Assembly: GCA_000285855.2 (NCBI GenBank)
Contig: HE978651.1
Coordinates: forward strand, 2,268,297-2,332,296
Origin: Ruminococcus sp. JC304
GTDB taxonomy: Bacteria; Bacillota; Clostridia; Lachnospirales; Lachnospiraceae
Reading direction: 5' to 3'
DNA length: 64,000 nt
Positions 27,660 to 36,665 of the stretch are shown one piece after another. A model generated the notes under the pieces. That model ran no database searches. It had not been told where the DNA came from and saw only the letters and a program-made list of their open reading frames with translations. Numbering within the stretch: position 1 is the stretch's first letter; each line of letters opens with the position of its first letter. A program made the translations under genes and the position numbers.

Positions 27660-27824
27660 CTAAACACTGCTGACGATATCTGTGATCTTTGAGATATGAT
27701 TCTCGAGATATTCGATCAGCTCTTTCTGTTTCTGGATGAATTCCTCCTGGATCTCGATCTGCCTGAGATGGCCGTCAAGAAGTTCATCACGTTTTTTTAG
27801 TTCCTGTATAAAATCAATCTCCAT
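27660..27824 (-). CDS. Small coiled-coil protein of the IS66 element
   Basis: 54 residues from the ATG at 27824 (MEIDFIQELKKRDELLDGHL), with AGAGG upstream; the longer frame to 27905 has no start signal. It is a continuous amphipathic helix rich in Glu, Lys, Ile and Leu, without other motifs. It lies directly upstream of the transposase inside the inverted repeats, so it is probably an accessory factor of the element. Confidence 0.55.
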   Translation of the reverse strand: MEIDFIQELKKRDELLDGHLRQIEIQEEFIQKQKELIEYLENHISKITDIVSSV

Positions 27825-28010
27825 AAAAACAACCTCTCTTTCTTGAAAAAAGTATAGCAGAAATGCAGGAAAAAAGCGAATTTCCGGAAATGACCCATTG
27901 GGCAATCTGACTGTGGATAAATCTCCATTATAAGATTGGAAATGAGTAGATATAAGGCCTCTGTCTGAAAGAATGGATAGGATTCGGTGTATAACTTTTG
28001 TGAAAAAGAA

Positions 28011-28046
28011 CAGCAGAAAAAACTATAAATACAGTTTTTTCTGCTG
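28011..28046. terminator. Perfect dyad inside IS66 left end
   Basis: CAGCAGAAAAAACT (28011-28024) and AGTTTTTTCTGCTG (28033-28046) form a perfect 14-pair stem with an 8-base loop. It stands upstream of the element's genes and could block transcription entering from outside. No T-run follows immediately, so activity is uncertain. Confidence 0.5.
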
Positions 28047-28123
28047 AAGATAATTATCCACAAAATAGAGAAAATAATTTCGTCACTTTTTACAATGACT
28101 TATACATACCTTTGAACAGTAAC

Positions 28124-28690
28124 CTGGAAGTAACGTTTTAATTCTTTGTCATCAATGATAATGAAATGATTCACAAATAAATCTTCAAATGTACGAAAGA
28201 ACTCTTTGTAGTTTTCCAGGTCTTTCTGACTGCTGAACCGATAATTCCATTCTATTCCTGAGATCAGCGCACTTCTGGAAATATTGGAAGAGCCGATGTA
28301 AAGTTCACTGTAATCTGTATAATGGAAAATGTAAGACTTTGGATGAAAAGAACGTCCTTTTTCACAATAAAATCTAAGATCAACTCTATCACCAAGTTTT
28401 CTTTTGATCAGATATAGTGCTGATGGCTGTGTAATTCCAAGGTAGTTTCCTGTCAGGATTCGGATTTTGGCTCCACGTTTCAAAGTATGTTCCAGTTCTT
28501 TCAGCAACATTCTCACTCCGGATTCCATAAGAAAAGAGACAATGATATCAACGCTTTCTGCTTTTTTCATGCTCTGTATCAGCTGATAATATAGCTGTCT
28601 TCTTTTATCCGGTCCGCCGGTCATTGCATCTGTGGAATATTCGTTTTCATACCCGATGTTTACTTTTTCTGCAGAAGTAAATTCAGCCAT
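28124..28690 (-). pseudogene. 5' part of second PLD-helicase copy
   Basis: About 187 codons that match the N-terminal PLD part of the helicase at 15307-17787 nearly residue for residue (SFHPKSYIFH, YIGSSNISRSALISGIEWN). Homology stops exactly at the IS66 end (28124), after KELKRY, and the frame then runs into the element for a few codons. The helicase domains are gone: the other side of the element carries unrelated DNA. Confidence 0.85.
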
Positions 28691-28985
28691 TTTTCCTCAC
28701 CTCTTCCCGGTCGGACATCTCCTGTAATCCATTGTTCTTCTATTTTAAGGCCATGCATGTCATGTATGAAATCTTTAAATGTATCTGTCGTAAAATCGGT
28801 AAAATATCTTCCGTTTCGTTCACCTTCAAATTCTCCGTATTTGAAAGAGGTATAAATCCATCCTTCCGTTTTCAATGCTGCATACATATTTTTCCAAACT
28901 TCTCGCAGTTGTTTTTTTGGTAAATGGAGAATAGATGCACAAGCCCATATGCCATCATATTTTTCTCTTTCATCAACTTCCATAT
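28660..28985 (-). pseudogene. 3' part of second methyltransferase copy
   Basis: It encodes the last roughly 105 residues of the methyltransferase found at 17757-18347 (EKYDGIWACASILHLPKK onward), overlapping the helicase fragment by 31 bases just as in the complete copy. The SAM-binding half is missing. Its upstream end joins directly to the T-tract of the HD gene's terminator at about 28985, so a deletion removed the first half and any promoter. Confidence 0.8.
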
Positions 28986-29036
28986 AAAAAAGAAAGCCAG
29001 ACTGCACATAGGTTTCTTCCCCTACATACAGTCTGG
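28985..29036 (-). terminator. Terminator of intact HD gene
   Basis: CCAGACTG (28997-29004) pairs with CAGTCTGG (29029-29036), and the minus strand continues CTTTCTTTTTTA. It lies 55 bases after the HD gene stop. The deletion joint with the methyltransferase fragment lies at its T-tract. Confidence 0.7.
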
Positions 29037-29090
29037 TTCTCTGATTCCATCATTCATTTCTGGTAATAAATCAATAAATCAGACATTCCA

Positions 29091-29693
29091 TTACTCTTCC
29101 GCATCCATCTCCGCCTTAATCTCATCCTCGCAGTCTGCCATTGCCTGTAATGTCATAGTCAGCAGTTTCTGTAATTCCCAGCCGAGCTGGTCAGCGCCGC
29201 GTCCAATAACTTCTCTGGAGCATCCTGCTGCGAAGCCTTTGCTCTTATATTTCTTCTTGAGGGATTTGAGTTCCATGTCTTTTGTGCTTTGGGATGGTCT
29301 CATAAGTGCTGCTGCCCAGATAAGTCCTGTAAGTTCGTCTGCTGCAAAGAGTACTTTTTCCATTTCGTGTTCCGGTGCTACGTCAATAGTTGCGCCACAT
29401 CCTACTGTAATGCCGTAGCCGTGGGATACAACTGAATGAATCACATCTTCGCCTACGCCTGCTTCGCGGAGCATTTCTGGAGCTTTCAGACAGTGTTCTT
29501 CCGGATATAATTCAAAGTCGATGTCGTGAAGGAGTCCTACAATTCCCCAGTATTCTGCATCTTCGCCATAGCCAAGTTCATTGGCATACCATTTCATTAC
29601 TGCTTCCACAGTCAGGGCATGCTGAATGTGGAATGGATCCTTGTTGTATTTTTTTAATAATGTAAATGCCTCGTCTCGTGTAATTGTCTTCAT
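29091..29693 (-). CDS. HD-domain hydrolase, intact copy
   Basis: 200 residues from the ATG at 29693, which has GAGGAGTGACAAAATA upstream. It is an HD-superfamily metal-dependent phosphohydrolase: His in FHIQHALTVEA, the HD pair in GLLHDIDFELYPEEH, and His in VIHSVVSHGYGI. Substrates for this group are usually nucleotides or phosphoesters; the specific one cannot be read. It follows a nicotinamidase-like gene on the same strand by about 90 bases and may be cotranscribed. A second copy with a 14-base deletion lies at 20427-21015. The C-terminal tail is acidic. Confidence 0.85.
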   Translation of the reverse strand: MKTITRDEAFTLLKKYNKDPFHIQHALTVEAVMKWYANELGYGEDAEYWGIVGLLHDIDFELYPEEHCLKAPEMLREAGVGEDVIHSVVSHGYGITVGCGATIDVAPEHEMEKVLFAADELTGLIWAAALMRPSQSTKDMELKSLKKKYKSKGFAAGCSREVIGRGADQLGWELQKLLTMTLQAMADCEDEIKAEMDAEE

Positions 29694-29781
29694 TATTTTG
29701 TCACTCCTCATATCTGAATTGTCAGGCGGATAAAATCATCTGCTTTACTGCTTGTTTATAACTGAATAACTGCTCTGCAGT

Positions 29782-30303
29782 TTATCTGTCAATCTGAATC
29801 TGGCATACTTCCATTGCTTTCAATGCATTCTCATGGCTTTCCGGTGTTACGCCTGCACAGCATTTAGCGTCTACAATAATCGGAACTTCCGGGAGAGATG
29901 CTTTTGTCAGAAGTGCATTGGAAATAACACAGATGTCTGTGCATAAACCTACAAATGTAATACTTTCGATTTCATTATCCTCATTCATTGCCACCAGTTC
30001 TCCTGCAAGATCTGTGGAACCAAAGGTTTCTTTGTCAATGGGTTCTGTTTTTCTGAGTGCATCTAATTCGCTTCTGATCTGCCATCCTTCGGTGTCACGG
30101 ATACAGTGCGGTACAGGAAGCTTCTTTCCTTCCTGGGTGTCGAGATAGTAAGTCTCATGAGTGTCTCTGGTAAAAAGAACAACTCCATCAAAGTTTTCGA
30201 TTTTCTCTTTTACACCAGGTACAATGGCAACTGCCTCTTTTGTTCCAAGAGCTCCGTCGATGAAATCATTCTGCATGTCTACGACTACTAATACTTTCTG
30301 CAT
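29782..30303 (-). CDS. Isochorismatase-family cysteine hydrolase, nicotinamidase-like
   Basis: 173 residues from the ATG at 30303, which has GGAAGGAAAT upstream (the frame is open to 30351 without a start signal). The cysteine-hydrolase triad is visible: Asp in VVVDMQNDFIDG, a Lys in the middle of the chain, and the nucleophile Cys in FVGLCTDICVIS. A metal-site-like DTHETYY is also present. This pattern fits nicotinamidases, which deamidate nicotinamide to nicotinate for NAD salvage; related amidases share it. The same 80 bases upstream of the HD gene occur at both HD copies, but only this copy still has the hydrolase gene beside it. Confidence 0.82.
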   Translation of the reverse strand: MQKVLVVVDMQNDFIDGALGTKEAVAIVPGVKEKIENFDGVVLFTRDTHETYYLDTQEGKKLPVPHCIRDTEGWQIRSELDALRKTEPIDKETFGSTDLAGELVAMNEDNEIESITFVGLCTDICVISNALLTKASLPEVPIIVDAKCCAGVTPESHENALKAMEVCQIQIDR

Positions 30304-30465
30304 ATTTCCTTCCCTTTCGTTCTTTCTGCACATTTTTTCAGATAATCCCATAAAATCTCTGGAAACGTGTGCTGTTATTATTTGTTATTACTATACAACG
30401 ACAAAGTGTTTTTGTACAGGCAAAAGTGCCCTTTTACTATAGCAATTCCATAAAATATCAATCCT

Positions 30466-30942
30466 CTATTTTTCAGTATATTTTTCAAATCTGTACTTCT
30501 GTTTAATGTCCGGATATTTGTCTCTGTCTACTTCACTCATGAACATATCATAGGGTCTGGCGCAGATTTTGAAAGGTGCGTAGAGCGCCTGGTAAATCAT
30601 CAGTTTTTCACCATTTTCTGTGTGATGGGCTACTGCCAGGACTTTATAGAGATATTCGGAAGTATCCGGAGATACCCATTCTCTTTTGAAATGCTGCACA
30701 ATGTCGCCTGCATGGATATCGTGTTCCGGTGGTTCCGATGTGTTTTCATTTTCTGCGCTGTCAGGTTCTTCTGGTTCTGTGTTGAGTTCCATATATTCTT
30801 CTTTATCAAGGGAAACCGGGATTCCGGAGCGACCATTGATGTGGACGCCGCCATACCAGGTGCCTGTGACCTCGCAAATATCACCTACTTCGTATTCCAT
30901 GCTACAGTCATTATTTTTCTTTATGATTCTGATCTTTACCAT
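30466..30942 (-). CDS. DUF1653 protein
   Basis: 158 residues. The C-terminal 65 match the DUF1653 domain (YKVLAVAHHTENGEKLMIYQ, RPYDMFMSEVDRDKYP), a small beta domain of unknown role often found beside housekeeping hydrolases. The N-terminal 55 residues resemble a second small beta domain (YEVGDICEVTGTWYGGVHIN), joined by an acidic linker rich in Glu, Pro and Ser. It stands alone between terminator-like regions. No function is known. Confidence 0.75.
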   Translation of the reverse strand: MVKIRIIKKNNDCSMEYEVGDICEVTGTWYGGVHINGRSGIPVSLDKEEYMELNTEPEEPDSAENENTSEPPEHDIHAGDIVQHFKREWVSPDTSEYLYKVLAVAHHTENGEKLMIYQALYAPFKICARPYDMFMSEVDRDKYPDIKQKYRFEKYTEK

Positions 30943-31250
30943 TTTTTATTTTTCCTTTTATCTCTTATAATAAATACATTCACATTTTTTATTTCCAGTT
31001 CTTCCATATCTCCGGCTGATATCCCACTGTCGCCTGCTTTCCAGAGAATTGTTGTTCCTGTTCATTTTAAATTTCCATCTATTTCACAGTTTTTTCAAAT
31101 TCTCACCACATATTTCTCACATTTCCTGGTTATATTATTACCTGTACAGAGCAAAGAGTAATTGCAAATAAAACTTTTTCTTTTTCATACTTTTGCCGGG
31201 AATCGATGAGGTTCCCGGTCTCCTTCTTTTATTCCGCTATTTTTATCCCA
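30943..31250. other. Intergenic stretch with one hairpin
   Basis: No gene is visible in these 308 bases. CCGGGAA (31196-31202) and TTCCCGG (31212-31218) form a short GC-rich stem 33 bases after the PIN-like gene stop. T-rich sequence follows on the plus strand rather than the minus strand, so it is at best a weak terminator. Confidence 0.5.
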
Positions 31251-32015
31251 TTAAATTTTCTTTTTAATATGGTTATAGATATTCAGTCCTTTTGTCTGTC
31301 CGTATTTGGAAATGATAGATCTGTAAATCTGCTGTTTTCGGTTTTTGTCTTCTGCATTTTTCTCCACAGTTGTCGAAACATAGTTTACTACTTCCTTTGG
31401 CATACCTGCCCTGTCGAGAACCAATACTAATTCCTGCTGTAATCTCTTTGTTCCTGCTTTCATGTCAATTATCTTTTGTTTTGGCTTTTTTGTATTCTGA
31501 TTCTCTGATTGTTTGACAGACTGCTTTTCAGGTTGTTCATTCAACTGTTTTTCTGTTTTTTGACCGGATTGTTCGATCATCTGTCCGTCTTTTTCTTTGA
31601 CGGTCTGTTTTTTTACCTGTTTCCTTGTATGCACCTGTTTTCCGGAAATCTTCTCGTTTCTGGAGACTTTCACATCTTTTTCTGTTTTCCAGAACTCTAT
31701 AATATGGTCAAATCCTGTATCCTTACTGATTACAACAATTTTATATTCTTCATCCTGACCTGTGCACTCTTTTCCTATCAGATATCCCAGATAAGATCCC
31801 AGATGCATATCTGCAGACTGATTTCCTGTCGGTACTTTATGTGTGACCAGTTTTGACTCTCCATGATCATTGATAATATCAAGGTCTATTTTTCTGCTGT
31901 TATCTGTATAAAAAAGATGGATAATATCTGTTTCCCGTAATTTGCCACATCCTTTGAAGCCTTCACTTCCTACATTTTCATAATCAATTAAATAATAAGT
32001 TTTGATAATCTTCAT
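31251..32015 (-). CDS. PIN-like domain protein with charged linker
   Basis: 254 residues. Residues 1-120 form a PIN/NYN-type nuclease fold: TYYLIDYENVGSEG supplies the first acidic residue, SADMHLGSYLGYL the middle one, and VVISKDTGFDHII the last. Residues 125-185 are a low-complexity linker of Lys, Gln and Glu. The C-terminal 65 residues form a small helical domain (GTKRLQQELVLVLDRAGMPK). The domain set suggests an RNA-cleaving or RNA-binding protein. It has no toxin-antitoxin partner next to it. The ribosome binding site GAGAGG abuts the ATG, which is unusually close. Confidence 0.75.
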   Translation of the reverse strand: MKIIKTYYLIDYENVGSEGFKGCGKLRETDIIHLFYTDNSRKIDLDIINDHGESKLVTHKVPTGNQSADMHLGSYLGYLIGKECTGQDEEYKIVVISKDTGFDHIIEFWKTEKDVKVSRNEKISGKQVHTRKQVKKQTVKEKDGQMIEQSGQKTEKQLNEQPEKQSVKQSENQNTKKPKQKIIDMKAGTKRLQQELVLVLDRAGMPKEVVNYVSTTVEKNAEDKNRKQQIYRSIISKYGQTKGLNIYNHIKKKI

Positions 32016-32345
32016 CCTCTCTTTATTTGTTACTGCTCACTCCGCAATGTAACCTTTATTTTCTCTGCTGTATAATACTCTGTCATTTTTCAGACAGATA
32101 ATTCTTTCCTATTTTAACATGCATCTTTTATCAGCACAACCACATAGTGGCAGCTCTCCTGATTAGTATTTCCTGGTTGTCTTTCCTGCCTGTTCCAGTC
32201 AGACAGAATATTATCATATCTACGAATAGTATTCCCATATTGCCACCATAATAAATTTACATACCTTTTGTGAAAAATGACGGTTTTTTCATCAAATTTG
32301 AGTTGATAAATCTTTAACAAATTTCAAAAAAAGGCAAAAATCCTG

Positions 32346-32472
32346 TTGATTTTAAGCGTTAAATATGTATAATAGTAAAAGAGAAGCGATACCCATTCGC
32401 TTTTATGGTAAGGTATCTTAAGCCTGTTTAAACAGGCGCTTTCATTAACGAAGAAAAGAGGTTAAACGTAAG
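32346..32472 (+). promoter_or_regulatory. pckA promoter and structured leader
   Basis: TTGATT (32346-32351) and TATAAT (32368-32373) are 16 bases apart, giving a leader of about 90 bases. The leader holds AAGCGA/TCGCTT followed by TTTT, then the perfect palindrome GCCTGTTTAAACAGGC (32422-32437), then AGAGG before the ATG. Either could be a control hairpin or a repressor site. Upstream, 32016-32345 shows no supported gene. Confidence 0.6.
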
Positions 32473-34077
32473 ATGGCAAAAATCGATTTAAGCAAGTATG
32501 GCATTACCGGAACTACAGAAATTGTCTACAACCCTTCTTATGAAGTATTATTTGAAGAAGAAACCAAACCGGAACTGGAAGGCTTTGAAAAAGGTCAGGT
32601 CAGCGAACTTGGTGCAGTTAACGTTATGACAGGTATCTACACAGGACGTTCTCCTAAAGATAAATACATCGTTATGGATGAGAACTCCAAAGATACAGTA
32701 TGGTGGACAACAGACGAATACAAAAACGATAACCATCCTGCAACTCAGGAAGCATGGGATGCAGTAAAAGAAATCGCTAAAAAAGAGCTCTCCAACAAGA
32801 GACTTTTCGTAGTAGATGCATTCTGCGGTGCTAACAAAGATACTCGTATGGCTATCCGTTTCATCGTTGAAGTTGCTTGGCAGGCACATTTCGTAACAAA
32901 TATGTTCATCCAGCCAACAGCTGAAGAACTTGAAAACTTCGAGCCAGATTTCGTTGTATACAACGCTTCCAAAGCTAAAGTTGAAAACTATAAAGAATTA
33001 GGCCTTAACTCTGAAACAGCTGTAATGTTCAACATCACAACTAAAGAGCAGGTTATCGTAAACACATGGTACGGCGGAGAAATGAAGAAAGGTATGTTCT
33101 CTATGATGAACTACTTCCTTCCACTGAAAGGCATGGCTTCCATGCACTGCTCTGCAAACACAGATATGAACGGCGAAAACACAGCTATCTTCTTCGGTCT
33201 TTCCGGAACAGGTAAAACAACTCTTTCCACAGACCCGAAACGTCTCCTGATCGGTGATGACGAGCATGGCTGGGATGACAACGGCGTATTCAACTTCGAA
33301 GGCGGATGCTACGCTAAAGTTATCAACCTTGACAAAGAATCTGAGCCGGACATCTACAATGCGATCAAACGTAACGCTCTTCTTGAGAACGTAACACTTG
33401 ATGCTGAAGGCAAGATTGATTTCGCAGATAAGAGTGTAACAGAGAATACTCGTGTATCTTATCCGATCAACCACATTGAAAACATCGTTCGCCCGATCTC
33501 TTCTGCACCGGCAGCTAAGAACGTAATCTTCCTGTCCGCAGATGCTTTCGGAGTACTTCCTCCAGTATCTATCCTGACAGAAGCTCAGACTCAGTACTAT
33601 TTCCTGTCTGGATTCACAGCTAAACTTGCTGGTACAGAGCGTGGAATCACAGAGCCTACACCTACATTCTCTGCTTGCTTCGGACAGGCATTCCTTGAAC
33701 TGCATCCGACAAAATACGCAGAAGAACTTGTTAAGAAAATGGAAAAGAGCGGAGCAAAAGCTTACCTGGTTAACACAGGATGGAACGGAACAGGAAAACG
33801 TATCTCCATCAAAGATACTCGTGGTATCATCGATGCAATCCTTAACGGAGATATCCTTAACGCTCCTACTAAGAAGATCCCATTCTTCGATTTCGAAGTT
33901 CCTACAGAGCTTAACGGCGTAGACACAGGTATCCTTGATCCTCGTGACACATATGCTGACGCTTCTGAATGGGAAGTAAAAGCTAAAGATCTTGCCGGAA
34001 GATTCATCAAGAACTTTGCTAAATACGAAGGAAACGCTGCTGGTAAAGCACTTGTTGCAGCTGGTCCTCAGTTATAA
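32473..34077 (+). CDS. pckA: Phosphoenolpyruvate carboxykinase (ATP)
   Basis: 534 residues, the normal length for the ATP-dependent enzyme, which interconverts oxaloacetate and PEP. In anaerobic gut bacteria it usually runs toward oxaloacetate, fixing CO2 and making ATP. The substrate loop [10 protein letters not shown] is near residue 60. The P-loop [11 protein letters not shown] follows at about residue 245, then [20 protein letters not shown] with metal and kinase-2 residues, and [12 protein letters not shown]. Codon use is strongly biased toward preferred codons, pointing to high expression. It is monocistronic, with its own promoter, structured leader and strong terminator. Confidence 0.97.
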   Translation: MAKIDLSKYGITGTTEIVYNPSYEVLFEEETKPELEGFEKGQVSELGAVNVMTGIYTGRSPKDKYIVMDENSKDTVWWTTDEYKNDNHPATQEAWDAVKEIAKKELSNKRLFVVDAFCGANKDTRMAIRFIVEVAWQAHFVTNMFIQPTAEELENFEPDFVVYNASKAKVENYKELGLNSETAVMFNITTKEQVIVNTWYGGEMKKGMFSMMNYFLPLKGMASMHCSANTDMNGENTAIFFGLSGTGKTTLSTDPKRLLIGDDEHGWDDNGVFNFEGGCYAKVINLDKESEPDIYNAIKRNALLENVTLDAEGKIDFADKSVTENTRVSYPINHIENIVRPISSAPAAKNVIFLSADAFGVLPPVSILTEAQTQYYFLSGFTAKLAGTERGITEPTPTFSACFGQAFLELHPTKYAEELVKKMEKSGAKAYLVNTGWNGTGKRISIKDTRGIIDAILNGDILNAPTKKIPFFDFEVPTELNGVDTGILDPRDTYADASEWEVKAKDLAGRFIKNFAKYEGNAAGKALVAAGPQL

Positions 34078-34100
34078 TTTAAATTGTCCAGATGATTATG

Positions 34101-34137
34101 AAAGGGATGCGAATCATTCGCATCCCTTTTGTTTTTT
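34101..34137 (+). terminator. pckA terminator
   Basis: AAAGGGATGCGAAT (34101-34114) and ATTCGCATCCCTTT (34116-34129) form a near-perfect stem followed by TGTTTTTT, 24 bases after the pckA stop. Confidence 0.9.
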
Positions 34138-36454
34138 ACTTTTTCACGGATTTTCTTCTTTTCTTCTTCTCTTCATAAAGATCCTGATCTGCATCCTTAA
34201 ACACCTCGGAGATTATCAGATCGCCACCGCAACGGATCACATGATATCCTACTGACAGTTCCACATAATATGGCTTTTCTGATTTCATATTAAATGCAAG
34301 GTTTTCCTTCCGGATCCGTTCTATGAGCTTCTGGCCATCCTGCGCATTTCCAGGAAACATTGCGCAGAATTCATCTCCACCAATTCTTCCGGTGATACTC
34401 TGTTTTCCTGCTGCTGATTTCAACACCTCCGCACATCGCCGGATGGCAAAATCCCCTTCTATATGTCCAAAGCAGTCATTAATCTCTTTCAGGTGATCCA
34501 GATCTGCAAAAAGAATTACAACCTCTTTCCCCTCGTACTCCCGGTTCATCTGTACTGCTTTTTCCATAAACCCTCTTCTGTTCAGACATCCGGTCAGGGC
34601 ATCTGATTCAGAAAGGAAATTCAAAACTTCATTCTTCTCCTCAATCTCTCTTACAAGGGTCTCCAGCTTCTGCTGCATCTTTTTCTGCTCTCTGGACATC
34701 TGATACATACGAAGCATATTTCCGATCTGTCTGCTGATCAGATAAAACAATGCCAGATTTGCAGGATCAATTTCTGTCACCAGAATCCCATATTGCATTT
34801 CTCCTGAAAAAAGGCAAAGAACGGTTGCAACATAATTACTGCCATCCTTCTTGTTACATTCAATCTTTCCATCAGCGGAAAGCCCACTGAAAACTTCCGG
34901 ACGTTCTTCCTCTTTATAAGCTATGACCTCGTTGCCAATCTGGCGCGCAGCCAAATACATTTTCTCCGGACATTTCCATTCCTCATTCCTGTAATGGGCT
35001 ACAGGTTCCTCAAAAATATAAAGATAGGAAGCCTTGGCATTTAATGCATTTAATTTTACAAGTGCCCTCCTGTACATTTCCCGCTCATCATTCATATGAG
35101 ATAACATATCCTTGGAAATCAACGGTACAAACCAGCTCTCCTGCTGAAAGGTACTGAAACGTTCTTTCTCTTTTTTGATACTATATGCCATAATTTTATC
35201 ATTCAGCAGCCTTTTCCGCAGAAGCAGATTCCTGATATTTTCCCTGTCCGGTTTTTCTTTGTTTAATTCTATTCGAATACATTCATCAACAAACTGATCC
35301 AGAGTTTTCATCAAAGAATGCCTGCTGATCAGATTTCCTGTTTTGCTGAGAAATAAACTTTGCAGCCCTCTCTTTAGATTGTCTTCGCTCTCTGCAATTC
35401 TAAAATCTACTTTTAAAATAGTTCTCAGATACTTCTGCACTTCATCTTTTAATACCTGGTTTGAATTTTCTGAAAGAATCTCCTTCATTATATCATTCAG
35501 GCATCTCTCTATAATATCTGACCATTGTATTTTTTCTTCAGAAATCAAAACTTTTTTTCGTGCAGAGCATCCACAGGATTCACGGATTTTCACTTCTGCC
35601 GGAATTACGATAGAGTGATTTTTCCCACCTTTACACAATTCTAAGGCACCAAGTACTGCCATATCCCCCATGTTAAACGCATTCTGTAATACAGTCGTCA
35701 GTGGAGGATTCATTGTTTTTGCAAGTTCCCAGTCATCAAAACCGGTAATGGCAATATCTTTTCCTACAACCAAGCCTCTTTTTCCACATTCCCTGTATGC
35801 AGTCTCTGCCATCACATCATTTGCACAGATCATTGCTTCCATGTCCGGATAGGCATCCAAAAGTTGATTGACCTGCCTATGTACACAGGATGAATAATCT
35901 CCATAGGCAATCCGCTCCGGTCCGAAAGGAATCTCATATTTTTTCATCACATCATAGACTGCCTGTCTGCGTTCTCTGGCATCTGTATTTCCATGGGGAC
36001 CTGCAAGATAGGTGAAATTGCTAAAACCATGATCCCTGATCAGATGTTCTGCAATTGTGTACATTCCATTGTAATTATCAGCAATAATAGAAGTGGATTC
36101 TCCAGTCTGGTCTCTTTCTTCAATAAGAACCCTTGGCTTATCTTTGTATTTTTTCAAAAATACACTGCTCTCATTTTCATCCAGAAAAATACAGAGTGAT
36201 CCATAGGCAATGATCAGTGCATCTATATCTGCAAATGCCTGATAATCATATACAACATTAAACTGATAATCGTAGTCATCCTCTATATCTTCTCCAAAAT
36301 AAGATTTATAATAATAACTGCTGTGAATTCCAAGAAAAAATACAATATTAACATTCATAGATTGAGCTGTATGAAAAATCCCCTGCATCAGATCCATCGT
36401 ATGCGGCGAATTTGCATTTCCCACCATTACACCAATCGTATATCTTTTTTCCAC
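34136..36454 (-). CDS. Soluble diguanylate cyclase with LacI-type sugar sensor
   Basis: 772 residues. Residues 1-300 form a periplasmic-binding-protein-like ligand domain of the LacI/GalR type (MEKRYTIGVMVGNANSPHTM; AMICANDVMAETAYRECGKR; GKDIAITGFDDWELA) but without the helix-turn-helix that LacI proteins carry. A long helical and GAF-like middle follows, with a coiled coil before the cyclase. The C-terminal 160 residues are a GGDEF domain (DALTGCLNRRGF, FADLDHLKEINDCFGH, and an intact GGDEF in RIGGDEFCAMFPG). There is no signal peptide or membrane helix, so a cytoplasmic sugar probably controls c-di-GMP synthesis. The start is GTG at 36454 after AAAGGAAGCG. It lies beside the galactosyl-hexosamine phosphorylase locus. 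Confidence 0.88.
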   Translation of the reverse strand: MEKRYTIGVMVGNANSPHTMDLMQGIFHTAQSMNVNIVFFLGIHSSYYYKSYFGEDIEDDYDYQFNVVYDYQAFADIDALIIAYGSLCIFLDENESSVFLKKYKDKPRVLIEERDQTGESTSIIADNYNGMYTIAEHLIRDHGFSNFTYLAGPHGNTDARERRQAVYDVMKKYEIPFGPERIAYGDYSSCVHRQVNQLLDAYPDMEAMICANDVMAETAYRECGKRGLVVGKDIAITGFDDWELAKTMNPPLTTVLQNAFNMGDMAVLGALELCKGGKNHSIVIPAEVKIRESCGCSARKKVLISEEKIQWSDIIERCLNDIMKEILSENSNQVLKDEVQKYLRTILKVDFRIAESEDNLKRGLQSLFLSKTGNLISRHSLMKTLDQFVDECIRIELNKEKPDRENIRNLLLRKRLLNDKIMAYSIKKEKERFSTFQQESWFVPLISKDMLSHMNDEREMYRRALVKLNALNAKASYLYIFEEPVAHYRNEEWKCPEKMYLAARQIGNEVIAYKEEERPEVFSGLSADGKIECNKKDGSNYVATVLCLFSGEMQYGILVTEIDPANLALFYLISRQIGNMLRMYQMSREQKKMQQKLETLVREIEEKNEVLNFLSESDALTGCLNRRGFMEKAVQMNREYEGKEVVILFADLDHLKEINDCFGHIEGDFAIRRCAEVLKSAAGKQSITGRIGGDEFCAMFPGNAQDGQKLIERIRKENLAFNMKSEKPYYVELSVGYHVIRCGGDLIISEVFKDADQDLYEEKKKRRKSVKK

Positions 36455-36492
36455 AAATTGCGCTTCCTTTCCAAAAGCTTAACTTTCGTTTT

Positions 36493-36521
36493 ATTTTACA
36501 ATAATTTTATGTGTACTTCAA
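36493..36521 (-). promoter_or_regulatory. Promoter of the GGDEF gene
   Basis: TTGAAG (36516-36521) and TAAAAT (36493-36498) are 17 bases apart on the minus strand, about 40 bases before the GTG start. A terminator separates it from the phosphorylase gene, so the gene is a transcription unit of its own. Confidence 0.6.
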
Positions 36522-36599
36522 TATATTTTGTCTATTTTTTATTCAGTTATCAAACAATCCTCTTTGGCAGAATCATCATATTATTATGTTTTTATTATA

Positions 36600-36655
36600 T
36601 AAAAAACAGGATTGTCGTATATATAATCTAACATACTTTTTATACAACAATCCTG
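36600..36655 (-). terminator. Terminator of the glycan operon
   Basis: CAGGATTGTCGTATA (36607-36621) pairs with TATACAACAATCCTG (36641-36655) with one G-U pair or mismatch. Six T follow on the minus strand. It lies 10 bases after the phosphorylase stop. Confidence 0.85.
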
Positions 36656-36665
36656 CTTCATTCAG

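Larger units (their letters stand above)
25886..28123 (-). mobile_element. IS66-type insertion element
   Basis: Terminal inverted repeats GTTACTGTTCAAGGG (25886-25900) and CCTTTGAACAGTAAC (28109-28123) match at 14 of 15 positions. They enclose a full-length IS66 transposase and a small coiled-coil frame; no tnpA/tnpB-like pair is present, as in the ISBst12 group. The 8 bases outside the two ends (GTATCACC and CTGGAAGT) are not a target duplication, although IS66 normally makes 8-base duplications. On the high side it interrupts the second PLD-helicase copy. Confidence 0.8.

Noticed and set aside
32114-32320. 68-codon minus-strand frame upstream of pckA
   Set aside because: No ribosome binding site or homology, and it overlaps AT-rich promoter DNA.
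32998-33705. Long minus-strand open frame (235 codons) opposite pckA
   Set aside because: It is the antisense shadow of a strongly codon-biased gene, is Cys/Ser/Arg rich, and has no ribosome binding site.
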